Part shown: positions 43,469-57,805 of the stretch, in pieces
How the letters are laid out: the number at the start of each line of letters is the position of its first letter
Position numbering within the stretch: the first letter of the stretch is position 1
NCBI GenBank assembly: GCA_036346405.1
Contig: CM070566.1
Span: 49,913,268-49,977,267, forward strand
DNA length: 64,000 nucleotides
Origin: Phyllostachys edulis
Lineage: Eukaryota > Streptophyta > Magnoliopsida > Poales > Poaceae
Direction: 5' to 3'
Position numbers and translations under genes: made by a program
Notes under the pieces: generated by a model
What the model saw: only the letters and a program-made list of their open reading frames with translations
Database searches by the model: none
Told to the model about the DNA's origin: nothing

Positions 43469-45244
43469 AGAAAGCTCTAATTTACTGTTATTAAAATTCT
43501 ACAATCCAATCTTGCCTCCCTTTTAGTTCTTGCTTTCTTTATTCAAAACATCCATCAAGGCTGAAAAGCTACTAGACCCATTTCCTGTAAGTCTCAAACT
43601 TCACTTTGATAGTTCATTTCAGTGACCAAAATGACATTCATCAATTTAGTGAGCAGAACAAGGGTGGGTCTAGCAAGTCATTTCAGATTTTCCCCTAATC
43701 AACTTCTCTTCTCTGTTGGTTTATGAAACTTTGCAACTATATTGATTCTTTAGATTTGGTTGCCCTCTGCTGGCTCAAATATCCATCTCCTTACTTGATT
43801 TTCAGACTTGACTACTACTAGTAGATCAATGTTCAATTGACTAAAAGACTCAAGAACGTTACTAACTACTATACTAACAAAGACATTAATCTATTGACAA
43901 AACTAATTATCTACAGGTTACTGTTCATACAACCTGCAATAGCACAAGTCGACTAAACAAAAGTGCTAAACTAGACTCCCTTCAACTCAAATTTCTAAAT
44001 GCTAACTCATTTGAGTGACTCAAATGACATTTTCAGTACTTGATATCACAAGACAGAGGTTAAACAAGAAGATTACACTAACAATCCTAGTTTTCTTCTA
44101 AACCTCTTCTCAAATCATTCATACAACTAAGAGTGTTTGAAACCTAAAATCACCAATTCCATAATTCAGTTGCTAAGCACTTCTTCTTAAGTGATTTAAG
44201 AGCCATTAACAAAATCATTAGCTTACTAACAAATCTAGTTCGCTACAGAAAATCTTCTCTGCTCAAAACTTCATCTAAAGAATTTCATTGCTTTGCCAGC
44301 TAAGTTCTCACTAGATCAATCATTCATTTGTCAATTAGATTTGAGTGATCAATTGGCATACACAAAATTTGTTAGATTAAGATAGTTGATATTACAAATG
44401 AGTTCTATTGTCAGTTACAGAGAAGAGTTTCAGAGATGGAGCTACAGGACAGACAGGGCGGCTTTGTCGTGGCGTTCATCGCCAACGAGGGAGAGGTGCA
44501 GAGGTGGCAAAGACCCTCAAAATGGATCACCCAAGGGACAAGGACACTATGGGTTTTGGCCTTGTGGCACTGGTGGCTCTGTGGCGGCGCGACGAGTGTG
44601 AGTGGCGGCCAGCCGTGGAGACAAAATGGTGCCGGCGGCATAGAGAGGTATAAGGGGGAAACTAAGGCGTGCATGGTCACCGGTGGGATACCTGGAGCAC
44701 GCCGAGGTGGCCAGCGAAGATGGAGAGTGGCTGGAACGAGCTGGCCATGGTGACGATGGTTAGCATGGGGTGGTCCTCGACGGTGACAACCTGGAGGAGT
44801 TGGGAGCACAAATTAGTGATAGCGGGAGGTAGAATGAAGCTAGGCATTGCTCAGGAAGGAAGGAATTGGAGAAAGGATCGCTAGAGCGGCTGGAACGGCG
44901 GAGAAGGCTCGGCGGTGTGGCCATGGCCGGTACTTCACATTCGGTTCTTTACTCGATCAGAGCTCAGGGAGTAGAGGAAATGGAAAGATAGGTGGGAAAA
45001 AACGAAGAGGGAGAGTAGGTGCACTAAGTGCTCAGCTCAAATGGGGCGAGAAGGGTGGAGTTCCTCGTGAGAACCCAAGCTTCCTTTCTTCTCGGTCGTG
45101 ATAGCCTTCTCGGGATATCTCGGCGATGATGGCGAAATGAGCGACAGCGTTGATTGCTGGCAGCAAAGGACTGGGTGCCTTCATGCGCGCTCGCTCAGTA
45201 GAGAAGAACCAGTGCGTGGAGAAGATGACGTATGGGTGGGGCCC
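43469..45244 (-). repeat. Fragment of a second long gypsy LTR family
   Basis: It shares blocks with the LTR unit 50989-56323, for example AAATGGGGCGAGAAGGG and GGAGTTCCTCGTGAGAAC (45040-45080) against 55260-55290. The left part (43480-44400) is AT-rich and lacks any gene. The chromovirus at 45245 is inserted into it. The rest of this LTR would lie beyond the window. Confidence 0.6.
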
Positions 45245-48200
45245 TGTGAGAGCCCCGGGGTATTTAGCTTGTAATACTTAACCATCCAATTGGTCCTAGC
45301 ATTACAAACCAAATATTCCGATTCCCGATGTCACATGTACCTCCAAGGAGTGGTACACATACACCATCACAAAATTTGAAACATCAATTCCATACACAAG
45401 TCATCACAATACCGAGTCTACAAGTTTACATCACAAAAGACATACAAGTTCATATTACAAAAGTAGGGCCGACCGGCCAAATTTCAAGAGTAAGAACTAA
45501 AGTAGCAGCGGAAACAAAAGCCATAAGATGGCGATAAACAAAGCCAACTGGTTTGCCCCTACTCCCAAGGCAACCGACCGGGCCGCTAAGTTAGTCATCC
45601 TACATGAAGTTGGTCTCACCATAGTTGATCCCTTGGGGATCAACCTCCTCTGCAACAATTAAGCAATGTAGTTGAGTACAAAAATGTACTCGCAAGACTT
45701 ACAGATAACAAACCTATACATAGCTACATGCAAGCTGAATCAAAGGAGAAGCCATAGGGTTCATTTTACGCGCAAAGCAAAGTTTCATTTGCAATAATGT
45801 AATAGATTGAAGGCAATTTAACAAATCTTTTTTTATTTGATTAAATAACAGTGAGACAACAATTATAAGCATAAATAACTTCCTAGATGTGACTTCCCAA
45901 TAGCCACCACAATATAGCACGAATTACCCATTTGTACCACCCGAACTCAAGTTTTAATGAAAAAGTTATAGTCTAATTCTTGCACGACCTAACCAAGCAT
46001 GTCCATAACCTAGGACAAGACTATTCAAGTAGATTAAACCCTGTAGGGGTGTACAACTATACCCACATACCAGGCCGCCTTTTCGCCCTGCAATAGAGCA
46101 CACTTCATTAGGTATGCCGGCAAGGCTAAGTCCTACGAGATATTTCCAATATTGTGTATTAAATATGAGTCGGCCGTATGGATGGAAACCCATATGTTGT
46201 GTTGAATTCATCGGCCTTAGAAAAAGTACCGATGCACCTCGATGTGGAGAACCTAGACAGGAACCCACCCCCGCACACCCAACAACAACAACACATATTT
46301 CCTTTTTAACCGACACACAACCTCCGACGACTCGGAGCTTACACACGCCAAAGTACTAAGTCAAGAGGGGTTCCCAATACCCTCATATGGAATGCACGCA
46401 ATAACGCTTGGATCAGTGACACAAGTAATTCGGTCTTTGTTGACTCAGGCACCATCCACACACCCGATAACCACACCATCAACCAATGTGCCCCAAAGTC
46501 TAAAACATTTTATTTTCACTTTTAGTTTCTCAAATACAATACATACATGGGTACCCTAACCCAAGTAATTTAAGGTAATGATATAATAACCATCGCCGAA
46601 GCAATGATCCCCATTCTGCCATTCTAAGCATTACTAAGCGACATCAGCTCGTATACTACAACTAAAGTGACTAGAGCCCATCCATCGAGCTCTACATCAT
46701 AGCGGATATAATCCTAGGCTTAGTAGAAAAGGATGGATGTTTACCTATAGTTCATTTAACTAATTAGGTGAACTATCGCAGCTGAGAAATAACTTATCAA
46801 CATAGCATGCATACATACAGTTGAAACATTTGAAATATTAGCATGCGAATATAGTAGGATCAACGTGCATCAAAGAAAAAACTGCTTGCCTTGCTGGAGA
46901 TAACTTTCTTGCTGCAGAGGATCACTCTCGTATTCAATAGAATCGTCATAACCTATCGAAAGATTCGAGAAGAAACAATAAGAATGAATAACACCGAAAG
47001 TACTCAAAAATTCAAAATCATCCAAAAATCATGAAATTTACACAAAAGGTAGAGCGTAATTTTAAATGAATTTATAAATAAAAATCAATTGATTTGGATA
47101 ATGCATGAAAAAGGTATAGCCTAAACAATTTCACCAGGAAATAAAATCAAGGAATTTACTTGCTGTTACTGTTCATGCGAAAATTTCCAGAGATTTTGTG
47201 AACATGAAATTTTTATAGTAGATAGAGCATGACAATCTAGGAACAACAAAATTTGGTTCACTTTATTCGGACTTAAAATGAGTTACTTATGATTTTTCAA
47301 AGTCATGAAAGTAGTACACAAATCATATGGAAAAATAAGATTTTCAAATACAGTAACATACTCAAAACTTATTCGACAATAAAGCACATTTAAAGTACAT
47401 TTAAAAAGGAAACTATCAAAATTTGAATCACAATTTTGGAGTTGAAATGAATTACTTATGCAATTATGAAGTTTAAGACAATTTTCAGTTCATAAATTAA
47501 GCATTTCCGAATTTCATATAAGTATATAAAACTTTTTATACCCGCACTAAGCTAGCCACAGTGCATGATTGGTGGGATCGAGGTCAAGGCTTGATATGGT
47601 AAATTTTGACCAGTCTCGGCAATTTTTAAAAATACGCCTTTTGATTATCAAAACGTACTTTAGACCTAAACATTCCCGGAATGCGTTTTCCTTAAGAGAA
47701 AATGCACTCCACACCTTACATCTCCACTTAGCTGACCATACGGGCCCACCTATCGGTGACTACATGCGAACCTCATAAAATAAAGCACCGAGATTTATGT
47801 TCCCGGGCACGCAAGTCAGTGGAACAAAAAGGGTACTTAACTCAGGGCTAATGACAACTTAACCTAATGCCGGAGATTAACGCTAATGAATGATGGTGCT
47901 ATAGTGTTGTCGGTTTCCCGACAATAGAGCATCTGACTGCCACGAGCTCGCTCGACGTCTCGCCGGCACAATGGTCCTCAGCAACATGGTCCAAGACCTG
48001 AAATGGATTCACAATAGTATTGTGGTCCTAGTGGTGGCCGGAGTTTGGTTGGAGCATGGCCGAGCGGTAGCGCGGTGAGGTGGAGCGGAGGAGAGTTTAT
48101 GGCCAAAATGGCACACGCGACTCGGTAACTCTTTCGCCTAGCAAAAGTGCACACGAGCTACTAGGGTGCTCAAGGAGCATACCAGAGTGGAGAGGAGAGG

Positions 48201-49680
48201 TTGAGCTCGTCGGAGGGAGGTCGTCGGCGATGTCCGAATTGGTGGCAAAGCACTCAACCGAGGAGGAGGTGACCTGAGCCAAAATAATAGGAAAAGATGG
48301 CTGGGGAGGCTCTAGGGAGATCACTAGACGACAGTTAAGTGAGGAATTGGAAGAAGAAGCATCTCACCGGACTTGAGCACAAAGAAGATGGCTTGCGGCC
48401 GAAGTGAAGAAAATTCCAATTCCAGTGATCCCTTACAAGGAACAAAGAAATTGGGTTAGGGGAATTGGTGGAGGTGCTCTGGAATGCAAATTGATGCAAA
48501 GAGAAAAGGGAGAGCTCCACAATTGCGGCGAGGACACGGCGGCGATGCCACGGCTGTGACTAGACCTTGAGTTCTCTCGGTCGATTTATTTGGTGAAAAA
48601 AGAAGAAGATGGAGCTGGGCATCTTGGGGTGTCTAAAGGAGGAAGGGGAGGCTTCAGGTGCCCTTAAATAGGGAGGAGGGCGTAGAAAACCCGAGGATCC
48701 ATGGCAGGGTGAACTCGGTGCATGGCGCTAGACAAGGGTGACACCGAGAAGACGGTGAGAGGACAAGGGAAGGTGAGGGCATAGACTACATAGCCAAACC
48801 GCGTGCGTAAGGTCTCAAACTGGGGGCGCGGCAGATAGGCGACTGTTGGCGAGGTTGCTCTCCACGGCGCACTCGGCAGAGCTGGCGCAGGAGCGTTGGC
48901 GATGTGGAGATGAAGAATAGTGGCTGGGAACCACACGTCAGTGAAACAACAAGTGGCTCGGTTGGTTGATTAGCACTAGCCAGATCGGACGGTCCATATG
49001 AACTGGAATCAGATCGGACGGTCCACGTGCTTTGGAACGTTCGGACGACCCGAATGGCCCAATCAATCTAGGCCGCTGATCTCCATTTGGATGGCTCAGA
49101 AACTTGCATCATCACTGACTGGACCCGAGTGGGATGGGTTCAACCGAGAGACTTGAGTCCGGCCGGAGGAACAGTGTTTCCTAACTTTAACCCAAAAAGG
49201 CTGAGATGGTTTGGGATTTTTTTGACCAAAAAGACTTGCTCCAAAAATTCTGAAATTTTTATGGAAGATTACTGGATCTGAGATCAACCTTGTGTAATTT
49301 TTTCAAATTTTTTTTATGCAATGAATTTCTCCCTAGAAAAATCACAAGTTGCTGCCCTAGGGGTTTGACTAAGAGACCAATTGGTTTGACTAGCCTTTTC
49401 AAAATAGCAAATAAAATCTAAAAATTATGAAATTTTTTAGAGGAGTCACTAGGATGATTTAAAACCTAGGAAAAATAATTCTAGAGGATGATCACAAGAT
49501 TTGTTTAGAATGTTTCAAATGGTTTTGCTTCTAGTCAGTTAAAGCATTAAGTTTTTGGAAATCAACAAATCCTTATAAAGAGTTTCCAGAAAATACAAAT
49601 AACAACATGATACGTCAAAAGTTTTAAGTTCTCCTTATTTTTATACATTTCAAACACAAACCATTGTTTGGGATGTTACA
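45245..49680 (-). repeat. 3' LTR of the chromovirus
   Basis: This LTR is 4436 bp. Its end near 45245-46500 is closely matched by 60255-61487, the start of the partner LTR. No gene is present; the part 46860-47560 is AT-rich. Confidence 0.88.
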
Positions 49681-49682
49681 AA

Positions 49683-49697
49683 TCCCCCCCCCTACAA
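49683..49697 (-). other. Polypurine tract of the chromovirus
   Basis: On the minus strand TTGTAGGGGGGGGGATT precedes the 3' LTR start at 49680, directly after the chromodomain stop region. Confidence 0.82.
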
Positions 49698-49724
49698 GAA
49701 TCTCGTCCCGAGATTCCGTTTACT

Positions 49725-50983
49725 CGGAAAAGAAAGACGGGTCGTCTGCACGCAGGCGATCCTCCTGTTCCCAAGTTGCTTCATCCTCGGTATGATTTGT
49801 CCACTGAACTTTAAGGAATTTGATGGCATGATTCCTTGTCCTTCATTCAGCTTCTTCAAGGATGCGAAAAGGACGCTCACGGTAGGTCAAGTCTTCTTGA
49901 ACATCGAGACTTTCCAAGGGAGCTTCCTCTGTTGGAACACGAAGGTATTTCTTCAGGTGGGACACGTGGAACACATCGTGTACTCCTTCAAGTGCAATGG
50001 GCAATTCCAACTTGTAGGCCACAGCTCCTTTCTTCTCGATGATGCGGTAAGGTCCAACACATCGAGAAGCTAGTTTGCCTTTGACGCCAAATCGTTGATG
50101 ACCCTTCAGGGGAGAGACTTTGAGATAAACAAAGTCATTTGGCTCAAAGCTCAACTCACGACAATGACGATCCGCATAGCTCTTTTGCCTTGATTGAGCT
50201 GTGCGTAATCAGTCTCGAATCAACTAAACTTGACTTTCGGCCTCATTGACTGAGTCCGGGCTAAAGAATGGTCTTTCACTGATCTCTGAGCAATTCAACG
50301 GGGTTCTACACTTTCTCCCATATAAGGCCTCAAATGGTGCCATGCCAAGACTAGCCTGGAAGCTGTTGTTGTAGGAGAATTCGGCAAACAGCAAGCAGTT
50401 CTCCCAATTCTTCCAATAGGAGAGAACACAAGCACAGAGCATATCTTCCAATACTTGATTGACTCTTTCAGTTTAGCCATCAGTTTGTGGATGGTATGCG
50501 GTGCTGAAAGAAAGACGAGTCCCCATAGCTTCTTACAAGCGATTCCAAAATCGAGAGGTGAAAAGTGTACTACAATCTGAAACAATCGTCTTCGGTACTC
50601 TATGCAAACTCACGATACAAGCTATATAGAGATCTGCCAAAAGACCTACACGAAAATCAGTCTTGATGGGTAGGAAGTGTGCCACTTTAGTTAGCTGATC
50701 AATGACAACCCAAATGGCATCATTCCCCTTGGAGGTTCGAGGCAGACTAGTGATAAAATCCATACCGATCGAGTCCCACTTCCACTCAGGTATTGGCAAG
50801 GGTTGTAGGAGACCCGCTGGATGTTGATGTTCGGCCTTCACACGACAACATACGTCGCACTAGGAAACGAACCTTGCGATCTCTGTTTTCATTCGGGTCC
50901 ACCAAAATCTCTGCTTGAGGTCTTGATACATCTTTGTGGCCCTAGGATGAATGGTCAAGGGAGATTCATGGGCTTCATGGAGG
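49725..50983 (-). pseudogene. Chromovirus integrase with chromodomain, decayed
   Basis: On the minus strand, from the nested insertion at 50983 down, come the zinc-binding block (LHEAHESPLTIHP, then CDVC after an in-frame stop) and the catalytic core (GMDFITSLPRTSKGNDAIWVV, TIVSDCSTLFTSRFW) at about 50760-50540. The region LLFAEFSYNNSFQASLGMAP (about 50400-50320) and a C-terminal part (FVYLKVSPLKGHQRFG, VFHVSHLKKYLRVP) at 50154-49843 follow. The chromodomain end (HTEDEATWEQEDRLRADD) lies at about 49790-49730, in a shifted frame. Chromodomains steer integration to marked chromatin. Several stops separate these parts. Confidence 0.88.
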
Positions 50984-50988
50984 ATTAG

Positions 50989-53900
50989 TGTGAGAGCCCG
51001 GGGTATTAAACTTGTAATACTTAACCATCCAATTGGTCCTAGCATTACAAATGAAATATCCCGATTCTCACAGATATGTACTTCCCGTAAATACAAAGAC
51101 ACATACCCCATACAAAAATTAAGCATCCATTCCATACACAAGACAATACAAGCATACAACTTAAAGGACATACAAGATCATATTACAAAAGTAGGGCCGA
51201 CCGGCCAAATAACAAGGTAAATAACCAAAGAAGCAGCAGAAACAAAAGCCATAAGATGGCGATAAACAAAAGCCATACGGTTTGCCATTACCCACAAGGC
51301 AACCGACCGAGCCGCCAAGCTAGTCGTCCTGTACGAAGTCGGTCTCACAATAGTCGATCCCTTAGGGATCAACCACCTCCTCTGCAACAATTTTATTAAG
51401 CAAAGCAAATGAGTACAAAAATGTACTCGCAAGACTGACGTGTAGAGTAACAGGCCTATATAAATAGCTACATGCAAGCTTATTTAAGTGGAGCAGGCTC
51501 TAGACTCATTTTCATCATAAAGCAAGTTTTCATTTGCAATAATGTAATAGATTGAAAGCAGTTTTACAATCTAATTTTATTTGACAAAAACAGCGATATG
51601 CAAGTAACAATAATAAAAAGACATCCTGGAAGTGACTAACCCAATAGCCACCACAACAATAGCATGAATTCCCCATTCATACCACCCACATCAAGTTTTT
51701 TTAATTAAGAATTCCAAAATGTTGAGTCTAACTCCTGCAAATCCAATCCCAAGCGTGTCCATAACCTAGGACGAGGCTATTCGAATAGTTTATACCCTGT
51801 AGGGGTGTACCAATGTACCCACGCGTCAGACCGCCTTTTCGCCAAGCTATTAGCACACTTCCTTTGGTATGCCGGCACGGCTAAGTCCTACGAGACATTT
51901 CCAATGGATGATGTTAATTAAGAGCTGCAACCCAACAAAGAGAAAGACACATCAGCCAGCTCAAGCTGATTTGCTGATGTTCCCCTCCTATCACAAACAT
52001 TTCCTTTTTCAACCACCAACCAGCTTATAATTAACACCACCCAAGGTACTTAGTCAAGAGAGGTCCCATATCCCTCTCGCGTGGTTAGCACGCAATTATG
52101 CTTGGTTTTGGTGAAACAAGATGTTCGGTCCTTGTTGACCTGGGCAAGACATTCACACACCCAATATCCCACCATCCAACCACTTGCCCATGTCTAAATT
52201 ATTTCATTTGCACTTTTAGTTTTCAAAGCAATTTAGCACAAGGTGCTGATCCTAGAGTAATAAAATGATTTGTGTGATCAAGGTTATCGACTTAGTCGAT
52301 AATCGCCCAATTCTACCGGTAACTAAGCATTTCTAAGTATGACGCCATAAAGACAATAAAAGAGCATAATTAAATCACCGGGCTCTAATTCACCAGCGAT
52401 ATTATTAACATATTTTTTGTGGCAAGGGATAACAATTTAAGCGTAACCATGCAATAGGAATAGCTACCTCTAATCGGGAAAATTACTTTGACACAAAAGC
52501 ATGCATACATACAATGTGTAAACAAAGTATTAGACTTGAAAGTAATGGAACATTTATGATCAAACTGCTTGCCTTGCTGGAGATAACTTTCTTGCTGCAG
52601 AGGATCACTCTCGTATACAATAGAATCATCGTACCCTAGCGAAAGAATCGAAAAGAACCAATAAGAAAGGATAACACCGAAAATACTCAAAAATTCAAAT
52701 TTATCCAAAAATCATGAAAAATTCACAGAAGGAAGATCATGATTTTATATGAATTTAGATGAAATAATTATTCCGTTTGGATTTAGTATACGAGAGTTAT
52801 AGTAGTTTGAATCTCAGATTTCAGGAAAATCAAATTAATTCTCATCTGTTACTGTTCATCCGATTTTAATTATTTAGTGAAATTTTGTAGGATAATGGTG
52901 GATATAAGGGTTACAAAAATGGATATAGGGTAAAATTATATGAACATCCCAATTGGATTCATCCCATTTGGAGTTCAAAAGAATTTCTTATGAAATTTTG
53001 AAGTTAATTCAATTTCTAGTGTAAAAATAGTTCATTCCAGAAATTAATTCCAATTTCGAATTTTCCTGTGACAATAACATGATTCAAACCTACTCCAAGT
53101 TAAATTACATTAAAATTGGAAGCCAACAAAATTGGTTCCACTCAATTTGGAGTTACAGAGAAATACTTATGCATTTTTGAAGTTAAAACAATTTTTAGTG
53201 CGACAATAATTCGTTTCGGAATTTTCTAAACCATGCCCCTTTTTTTTCATTGGGGCTGACCTAGTACTCGCAAACACTCTTACTAGGCATTCTATGAATA
53301 CATCTACGATGATCATACAGTCAAAATCAATCCTCTTATACGTTCTTATGATTATTTTAGTTAATCATTAACTAAATTGATACCGGTTTAAGGAGAGTTT
53401 CTTAACATGACTTGCATGGAAGGTCCGGCTCATGTTAATGATTATTTTTGTTATTATTTCCTATTTATCAAGGAAATTCCATGTTTTAAGTGTGCCCTTT
53501 TTATAGACATACATGACTAAGCTTTATGCTAAGGTGCAACTATTACTGGGTTAGCTTCCAACTAATGAATTGTAATCTCTAATTGCCTTACCATCTCATA
53601 TCCTATTGTTACTATTGCAATTATCAAAACTAGGGTATATGGCTTACTGTCATTTAGACAGCCATACACCAAGTCTTGACTCTTAAATAGTTTGCCCTCT
53701 TTTAGATTAATTGCTATTGGCCAACTAATCCCTTCTAGCTGCTTATATTTGATATGGAAGTAGCTTACTGTCATTTCAAGTTTTCTCATTTTATTTCCTC
53801 AGTTCATACATCTTTCACATGGAAATGTTTCCTAACTGAGTTGTTGCTAACTAAACCTCCTCCAATCTTCATACTTCTCATTTGTTATTTCACTTGAGTG

Positions 53901-56323
53901 GCCTAAGCAACAACTACACCATTTGTTGGTAGAAGATGGTTTGTTTGTAGTTAACCTCTAATTGCCTAGATTAATCATCTTGTATTATTTACTAATCACT
54001 TAACTATTTAGCTTACTAACGGATTAGGGTTAGTTATTAAACAGTTGTATGGGCTGTTTTTCATATTACAGTGTTCCATTGAGATAAATCCTTAAGGGCT
54101 AATTAAAACCTCAAAATCCTTAACCACTTGTATCAGCAAGGTCATGGGTCTATTATCTTTTCAAATTTCCATTTTAGCACTTCTCTCAAGATTCTAACTT
54201 CAGTGTTAAACATGCCTTTGAGGAATCTAAATAGCATTCATAGCAGTAATTTCAAATGTTCCTCTATACATATTTATTTATTTTCCTATTCATCCAACTG
54301 ACAGCAGAAGGTTTCATCTTCTCTGTTCAAACAACAGACCATAGCAAATTTTCTAAGCTTCAAGGCTATGACTAAACTTGCTTCAAGACTTAAACATCAT
54401 CATGCTTACCCAAATACTTGACTAAATGACAGCCCTAACATTGGATAGCAGTACTACATGTTCTTCATTTTTAGTTATAGAGAGGAGCACAGGGACAGAG
54501 CGGGGAGACCGGCACAGGGAAGCTCGGGCCGAAATGGGGTGGCGGTCAGCGCCGGCGACAGTGAGGGCGGCGGTGGCGGGAAGTAGAAAAAATGGAATTA
54601 TGGCAGCATGGTGGCTCGAGTGGTGGCGGAAATGCAGCTGGAGCAGGACAGTAGTGGCCTGAAAATGGCTTGCGGCGACCGGCCATGGGGATGATAAGGT
54701 GCGGCGGAGCTCGGAGGTGCTAGGGGTCAAAATGGTGGAAGCATGAGCATCACTGGGGTGAGTGGAGTATACCGGAGTGGTTGTTGATGGAGGGGAGGAG
54801 CCATGGTGAGCTGGCGACGGTGACTCGGTGGCGGCACGGGAGATCCAACGACGCTGGCGACCTGGAGAAGAAAAGGGCGCGAGTGAGTGATGGGGTAGGG
54901 TATAGGGTGCCAAGAGGAAGCTCACAGAGGCAGGAATTGAGCTCAAGCTCGCTGGGGTTGAAGTGGCGGCAATGGAGGCGGTTGCGGCCGGACTTGGAGA
55001 AGAAGGGGTCCGCGCAGCTCCACGGTGGTCCAAAGCCAAAATTGGTTGGGGCCTTTGGCTCCGGGAGTGGCGTGTCACGCCGTGACGCGGACGGTGATGG
55101 CCGGAGTTCACCGGAGCAGCTAGAGAGCTTGGAGGCGGCGCGACGGAGCCAAAAATGGCATTCGGTGCCTTGCTCCATTGGAGCCCAGGGAGAAAGGGAA
55201 ATGGAGGGTGAGTGGCAGGGAGATGGAAAGGGAGACATGGCACGCCTGGTGCTCAGCTTAAATGGGGGCGACAAGGGAGGAGTTCCTCGCGAGAACTCGA
55301 TCTTCGCTCAGCTCAGTCATGGTGTCTTCCCGTGATTTCTCGGCATGGACGGAGAGCAGGGCAACGGTGTCAGCAAGAGAAGGGCCCTGGTTGGTCACCT
55401 TGGGCGGCGGCGCGACGGCACTGACGGGGGAAGACGGGGGAGAGGCCAGGCAGCGTGGCACCCATGTGCGCGCTTGGGCAGAGAAGAAGCACCGCGTGGC
55501 CATGGCACCCTGGAGTGGCGCTGTGGAGGAGAAGGGATGGCGCTGGGGCCGGGTTGCCAGAGGAAGAAAGGGGGCGAGCAGGTTCGGTCAGACCCGGGCG
55601 GCGAAGGGGTCTAGTCGGAGGAACAGTGTGGCTCGGTCCGAACTGCTACGTGATCTTGGCCACTCAAAACAGATCGGATGGCTCTCGCGCGAGTTGGTTG
55701 GGTCAGACCCAAAATCCGGTCAGACTCGAGTCAAGGTGCGGCCGAACCAACAATGCTGAGCCCAAGTTTAAAAAGCAGTTTGACCAAGGAGCAACAAGTT
55801 TGACTGAGGATTTGAAAATAGGAATAAAATTCTAAAATTTCTGAAATAATTCAGAGGGGTTCCTGGGACATCCTAGTTCCCAAATAAAATTTGAAAGCCT
55901 ACTGCTCAAGATTTAATTTGTGTAATTTAAATTCAAACTTAGAGAAGGTTGTAGATTTGAGTTTGAATTTTCTGAGGGTTAAAACTATCCCCAAAAATTT
56001 GGAAAAATTTATATTTATTCGTGATAACTATTATATTATTTTAATAAATTATTTCCAGATGATGTTCATAAGTTTTTATTCTTTCTTTCTTTTGGAATTT
56101 AAATTTGAGTTGTATGTCTTCTTTGTTTTCAAAATTCTCAAAAGCAACAATTTATGCAATTGCTCCAGAAAAACCAATACATGTTCAAAAGTTTTAATTT
56201 CTCCTCATTTTTATACATTTGAAACATAACCCAAGTGCAATAAAAGATGCAAAAGACTTAAAAACACTGTGCATATTAATGAGTTACATACTAATTATCA
56301 TTTATTAATTTGGGGATGTTACA
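50989..56323 (-). mobile_element. Nested LTR unit (solo LTR) inside the integrase
   Basis: It starts TGTAACATCC on the minus strand (56323) and ends at TGTGAGAGCC (50989). The exact duplication ATTAG is at 50984-50988 and 56324-56328. It shares the LTR ends and many blocks with 45245-49680 but is about 900 bp longer, with an AT-rich piece at about 53240-54470 that the outer LTR lacks. No primer site, polypurine tract or retroelement protein is inside, so it is a solo LTR of a related family. Large C-rich frames (for example 54422-55243 minus) are not supported. Confidence 0.82.
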
Positions 56324-56328
56324 ATTAG

Positions 56329-57720
56329 ATCTAGTAATTCCATGTCCTTCAGAACAACTAGGCGCTGTCCGAACCATACCACACCATTGTCATCTTCTGA
56401 GAAGCACTTGGCTGTCGCGTTCTTGATATTCTGCTTGATTCAGTTCACCCCTTCGTTCGATTGCTGAGCAGCCTTGATCTGATCTTCCAAGGTTGGTTGC
56501 ATAACCATGGAAGCAAGGAAACCATGCTCAACCACTCCTATGTTGAGCCGCTGAAATTCTTCGCGAAGGGCGGGCTGTTGCTCCTTGATCAGCAAAGTAT
56601 TCCATTAAACATTACGACTAAGCGCGTCGGCAGCAGCATTATCCTTGCCCGAATGATATTGGAGACCCATGTCATAATCTTTGATCAATTTCAACTACCT
56701 CCTTTTTCTAAGGTTTAGATCTGGTTGGGTGAACAAATACTTCAAACTTTTGTGGTCTGAATACACTTCACAACAATTACCGATGAGGTAATGTCGCCAA
56801 ATCTTCAGTGCATGGACCACTGTAGCTAATTCTAAGTCATGGGTTGGATAATTGATCTCATGAGGTATCAATTGTCTTGATGCATAGGCCACTACTTTGC
56901 CTTCTTGCATAAGAACACAACCGAGTCTTTGACGAGAAGCGTCGCAATAGATATTGAAGCTTCGATGGACATCGGGAAGAACGAGAATTGGAGCTGTGGT
57001 CAATCTTTTCTTTAGTTCTTAGAAACTTTTCTCACAATCAGCGGACCATACAAACTTCTTGTCCTTCTTGAGCAATTCCGTCATCGGCTTCGCGATCTTG
57101 GAGAAATTCTCAGTAAAGCGACGATAGTATCCCGCTAAACCAAGAAAACTTCTCACATCGGTTACCGGCTTGGGCTGACCCCATGAGTGCACATCGCTGA
57201 CCTTGCTAGAATCCATGGCTATGCCTCCTTCTGAAAGAACATGGTCCAAGAATGCCACTTCTTTCAACCAAAACTCGCATTTGCTGAACTTTGCATAAAG
57301 CTGGTGCTCACGCAGCTTTCCCAACACTAGTGTCAGATGTTCAGCGTGTTCATCATTCTTTGAGTAGATAAAAATATCATCTATGAATACCACCAAAAAC
57401 TTGTCCAAATACTCCATGAATACCATATTCATAAGATTCATGAACAAGGCAGGAGCATTCGTCAAGCCGAAAGACAAGATGGTATACTCGTACAGTCAGT
57501 TATGAGTAGAGAAAGCCGTCTTCGGAATATCTTCCAATTTGATTCGGACTTGGTGATAACCCATCCTTAGATCAATCTTGGGGAATACCCGAGCTCTGGG
57601 CAATTCATCGAAAAGGTCGTCAATCCGGGGCAATGGGTACTTGTTCTTCACCGTCACGTCATTCAACGGACGATAATCAACACACATCTGTAGAGTCTTG
57701 TCCTTCTTCTTCAAAAAGAT
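56329..57720 (-). pseudogene. Chromovirus RT and RNase H, decayed
   Basis: On the minus strand, RT begins with KTLQMCVDYRPLND and YPLPRIDDLFDEL (57714-57496). The active-site block VFIDDIFIYSKNDEHAEHL follows at about 57400-57340. LDHVLSEGG and FLGLAGYYRRFTENFSKIAKP come next. RNase H follows with IYCDASRQRLGCVLMQ and VVHALKIWRHYLIGN (57003-56695), and a linker leads to the integrase. Stops at about 57495, 57018 and 56694 break the frame. The IDD form of the catalytic pair is retained. Confidence 0.88.
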
Positions 57721-57805
57721 CGCAGGACAACCCCACGGTGATGAGCTTGAGTGGATGAAACACTTCTCTTGTAGCTCACCAAGTTGCTTCTACAATTCCT
57801 CCAAT

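Noticed and set aside
54422..55243. 273-codon minus frame in the nested LTR
   Set aside because: Ser/Pro/His-rich chance frame in GC-rich LTR DNA; the related LTR fragment at 44400-45200 does not preserve it.
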